A stretch of DNA of 8,044 bases from Anaerolineae bacterium (GTDB lineage: Bacteria > Chloroflexota > Anaerolineae > 4572-78 > J111). The stretch's first letter is position 1. Every line of letters begins with the position of its first letter. Under the pieces are notes generated by a model that was given only the letters and a program-made list of their open reading frames with translations, had not been told where the DNA came from and searched no databases. The position numbers and the translations under genes are program-made. Location: contig JAGRCC010000884.1 in the NCBI GenBank assembly GCA_020433785.1, forward strand, positions 1-8,044, in the 5' to 3' direction. Shown in pieces: positions 5,553 to 8,044 of the stretch.

Positions 5553-7142
5553 ATGAACCACCACCTCCGAGCCTGGCAGCACGAAGCCCTGGAAAATTAT
5601 CATCAAAGTTTAGCCGCAGGGATCACCAGCCTGCTGTGGGAAGCCACCCCCGGCTCCGGCAAAACAACCGCCGCGCTGCAAGTGGGTATTCACCAGCTTG
5701 AAACGGGCCGCGCACAGCGCCTGATCATCGTTGTGCCGACCGCCCATTTACGGACGCAATGGGCGCAGGCCGCCACTCGATTCGGGTTGCAGTTAGACAG
5801 CCATTTTGGGCGCAAAGTTCGCCTGGCCGCCGATTATCACGGGCTGGTCGTCACATACCATCAAGTGGCTAAACGGCCTCAATTCTTCGGCCAATTGAGC
5901 CGGGGGGCGATGGTGGTGCTGGACGAAATTCACCACGCCGCCGACGGTCTGCTGTGGGGCAACTCGCTGCGGCTGGCGTTTGAACCGGCCCGCTTTATTC
6001 TATCGCTGTCGGGCACCGCCTTTCGCAGCGACAACAACACCATTCCTTTTGTTCGTTATGACGATGACATCAGTCAACCCGATTACGTTTATGCTTACGG
6101 TCGGGCCATTGAAGATAGCGTGTGCCGGTCGGTGGCCTTCTTCACCTACGGCGGCGACGTGGCCTGGAGCGAGGACGACGAGATCATCCAGGTCAGTTTT
6201 ACCGATCATTTGCAGCACACCACCGCCTCGCGCCGGCTGCGGGCCGCTCTGGACCCCAACAGCGGCTGGATCAGACAAATGCTGGAAGAGGCCCACGCCA
6301 TGCTGCTCGAAACCCGGCAGGAGCAGCCCGAAGCCGGCGGCTTGCTAGTGGCCGCCGATCAAGACCACGCCCGGCAGCTGGCCCAACTGCTGGCCGAGGT
6401 CAGCCACACCCGCCCCACGGTGGTGCTGTCTGACGATAACGAAGCCTCGCGCAAAATCAAACGATACACAGCCAGCCGGAACGAGTGGCTGGTGGCCTGC
6501 AATATGGTCAGCGAGGGCGTCGATATTCCCCGCCTGCGGGTGGGTATCTATGCCACCACGGTTACAACCAAGATGTATTTTCGCCAATTTTTGGGGCGGA
6601 TCGTGCGAGTAACGCCTCAGCCAGCCGGGGTGCAGGTGGCCTACTGCTATCTACCAGCGGATATTCGCCTCAAAATATTAGCCGAGCAGATCGAACGAGA
6701 GCAGCGCCATCACATCGCGGCGCAGCTTGAGCCAGAGGTGCTAGAGTTGGAAGACGAGGAACTGCCGCCGGAAAAAGACCCGACGCCGGTCTGGCAGGCG
6801 CTGCACGCCACCAACAGCGGCCTCGAGTCGATCATTGTCCACGGCGGGCAGTTGACCCTGTGGAACGATCCCACCCTGGCGCCGCCCCAAGCGCAAATGA
6901 AGCGGGCCGTCGAGCAGCGGGTGGCCGAGCGCGTGGCCCCGCTCACCAAAAGCGAACGCAAAGCGGAGTTGAGCCAAACGATCAGCAGCCTGGTGGCGCA
7001 ATATCATCACAAAACCGGGGAACCATACCATCACATCCACGCGGCGCTCAATCGCACCCAGCGAGTCAACAGCCAGGGGGAATGTACCGAAGAGCAATTG
7101 GAAAAACGGATTGAGTTACTGCGAACGTGGATCAATCGGTGA
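5553..7142 (+). CDS. SF2 DEAD/DEAH-box helicase (SSL2/RAD25-like), standalone
   Basis: The product is a 529-residue ATP-dependent nucleic acid translocase or helicase. RecA domain 1 holds LRAWQHEAL near the N-terminus, Walker A ATPGSGKT (31-38), motif Ia VVPTAHLRTQW, motif II DEIH (124-127) and motif III SGTAFR (153-158). RecA domain 2 holds motif V SEGVDIP (320-326) and motif VI QFLGRIVR (345-352). All core motifs are intact. Residues from about 375 on are acidic then basic-helical, ending in a segment with GEPYHHIHAALNR that recalls C-terminal modules of phage and actinobacterial helicases (recollection only). ATG 5553 is chosen because the earlier GTG at 5517 lies inside the inverted repeat and the conserved region starts right after the ATG; no clear Shine-Dalgarno site is present. 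No nuclease, methylase or defence partner adjoins it. By eye it is richer in G+C than the kinase gene, which may mean separate acquisition. Confidence 0.88.
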   Translation: MNHHLRAWQHEALENYHQSLAAGITSLLWEATPGSGKTTAALQVGIHQLETGRAQRLIIVVPTAHLRTQWAQAATRFGLQLDSHFGRKVRLAADYHGLVVTYHQVAKRPQFFGQLSRGAMVVLDEIHHAADGLLWGNSLRLAFEPARFILSLSGTAFRSDNNTIPFVRYDDDISQPDYVYAYGRAIEDSVCRSVAFFTYGGDVAWSEDDEIIQVSFTDHLQHTTASRRLRAALDPNSGWIRQMLEEAHAMLLETRQEQPEAGGLLVAADQDHARQLAQLLAEVSHTRPTVVLSDDNEASRKIKRYTASRNEWLVACNMVSEGVDIPRLRVGIYATTVTTKMYFRQFLGRIVRVTPQPAGVQVAYCYLPADIRLKILAEQIEREQRHHIAAQLEPEVLELEDEELPPEKDPTPVWQALHATNSGLESIIVHGGQLTLWNDPTLAPPQAQMKRAVEQRVAERVAPLTKSERKAELSQTISSLVAQYHHKTGEPYHHIHAALNRTQRVNSQGECTEEQLEKRIELLRTWINR

Positions 7143-7159
7143 AAGTGTGAAGCGACCGC

Positions 7160-8044
7160 TTAACCGGCAGTCGCCCGCCGCGCCGCCAGATCGGCCTGAA
7201 TTTCGGCCAGCTTCTTTTCGGTGATGGGGTAAAAGTAGACCACCGCGATACTCGCCAGCAGAAAGACAATCGGCACAAGGGTGGTCAGTACGCGCAAGGC
7301 GATCAAAGCCGAGTCGGGCTGTTGGGGGATAACGCTGCCCTGAAGCTTGACATATCCGGCCCACTCCAATACCTGCCCCTGCACAAACAACCCAAGCGCG
7401 ATCCCGAACTTCTGTAGAAAGACAAAAAAACCGTAGAAAATGCCCTCGCGGCGGCGACCGGTTAGCAGTTCGTCGTGATCGACGACATCGGGCAGCAAAC
7501 TCCACGGAATTAAGAAGCCAATGCTAACGCCGACCCCGGCCAAAACGGCCAGTAAGGTCACCAAGGCGATTTGTCCCGGTTGCACAAAAAAGAGCGCCAA
7601 CTGAACCGCTATCCAAAACACCACCCCGATATAAAAGACCTTTTTACGCCCCAGCCGCCGTGTCATCAAGCCCCAAAAGAGAATAAAAACGAAAATCGAA
7701 AATTGCAGGCCGAACAGGACCAGGGTGAACTGCCCGCCGGGATTGCCGCCAATCCAGTCGCGAAAGAAGAAGAGAATGAGGGATTGCACAAACTGAATCG
7801 ACAGCCACAATAGCAAATAGAGAGCCGACACATACAAAAATGGCCGGCTTTGCAAGGTAATCTTCAATCCTTCAAAAAAGGGGATGTCGGCTTGGACCGT
7901 CTCGGTCGAATCGCGCTCGGTGGTGTTGGCAAAAACAATGATGTTGCTGACGATGATCACCGCCCCGATGAGCAAGCCCTGGATCACATTGCCGGCGCCG
8001 GGGCTATCGGCGAAAAGCTGGTTGACGATGAAATTATACATGAT
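7160..8044 (-). CDS. GPH/MFS_2-family sugar:cation symporter, C-terminal part
   Basis: An integral membrane transporter of the major facilitator superfamily, most like the glycoside-pentoside-hexuronide:cation symporters (MelB type), which take up sugars with Na+ or H+. The frame is open through base 8044, so the N-terminal part lies outside the window; 294 codons are seen against about 450-480 for the family. About seven hydrophobic helices are visible (fragment residues about 18-38, 67-94, 104-126, 134-153, 158-183, 200-222 and 246-270). Family marks are the RRLGRKK loop and the LLPDVVDHDELLTGRRREG segment after helix five of the fragment. A charged cytosolic tail (EKKLAEIQADLAARR) closes the protein. 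The Met at 8041 is internal, not the start. It converges on the helicase gene with 17 bases between stop codons. The substrate cannot be read from the sequence. Confidence 0.88.
   Translation of the reverse strand: MMYNFIVNQLFADSPGAGNVIQGLLIGAVIIVSNIIVFANTTERDSTETVQADIPFFEGLKITLQSRPFLYVSALYLLLWLSIQFVQSLILFFFRDWIGGNPGGQFTLVLFGLQFSIFVFILFWGLMTRRLGRKKVFYIGVVFWIAVQLALFFVQPGQIALVTLLAVLAGVGVSIGFLIPWSLLPDVVDHDELLTGRRREGIFYGFFVFLQKFGIALGLFVQGQVLEWAGYVKLQGSVIPQQPDSALIALRVLTTLVPIVFLLASIAVVYFYPITEKKLAEIQADLAARRATAG

Noticed and set aside
8039..8041. Met codon at 8041 on the minus strand as the transporter start
   Set aside because: The frame stays open to the window edge, the protein would lack the first half of an MFS transporter, and no ribosome site can be judged; it is better read as an internal Met of a truncated gene.

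Overview
The window looks like a chromosomal stretch of an environmental bacterium, plausibly a member of the Chloroflexota. The reasons are a soluble multi-GAF histidine kinase with a separate receiver protein, a GTG start, a bacterial GH13 branching enzyme, an accessory SF2 helicase, and a dispersed palindrome of the type that yields 'HEEHEAHEG'-like shadow translations. The phylum is inferred from gene style, not from a marker gene. No rRNA, tRNA, CRISPR array, integrase or transposase gene was seen.

Layout. (1) 1-1683, plus strand: the C-terminal 560 codons of glycogen branching enzyme GlgB, cut by the window start, with all three catalytic acids present. (2) 1684-2396: a 713-base spacer rich in structure. 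It holds a 28-bp-arm hairpin repeat, a T-rich degenerate tandem array of about 40-bp units with small hairpins, a 15-bp palindrome, a candidate promoter followed by a 19-codon mini-ORF whose stop lies inside a GC-rich hairpin, and an extended -10 promoter just before the next gene. (3) 2397-5293: a translationally coupled two-component pair, a triple-GAF cytosolic histidine kinase (837 aa) and a receiver-only response regulator (128 aa). (4) 5294-5552: a strong promoter-like element followed about 50 bases later by a strong intrinsic terminator (possible short RNA), then an 86-bp element bounded by perfect 16-bp inverted repeats. (5) 5553-7142: an SF2 DEIH-box helicase with all main motifs. 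(6) 7160-8044, minus strand: the C-terminal part of a GPH/MFS_2-type sugar:cation symporter, convergent with the helicase and cut by the window end.

How the genes relate. Only the kinase and receiver form a clear unit: the kinase would sense a cytosolic ligand or redox/light cue through its GAF domains and pass phosphate to a receiver that has no DNA-binding output, so the final target lies elsewhere. GlgB (glycogen branching) and the transporter (sugar uptake) both fit carbohydrate metabolism, but nothing here links them in one operon. The helicase stands alone; its cellular role cannot be read from context.

No complete new system is evident. The parts most worth checking are the promoter-terminator unit at 5306-5420, the 86-bp inverted-repeat element that reaches the helicase 5' end, and the structured spacer at 1684-2396.
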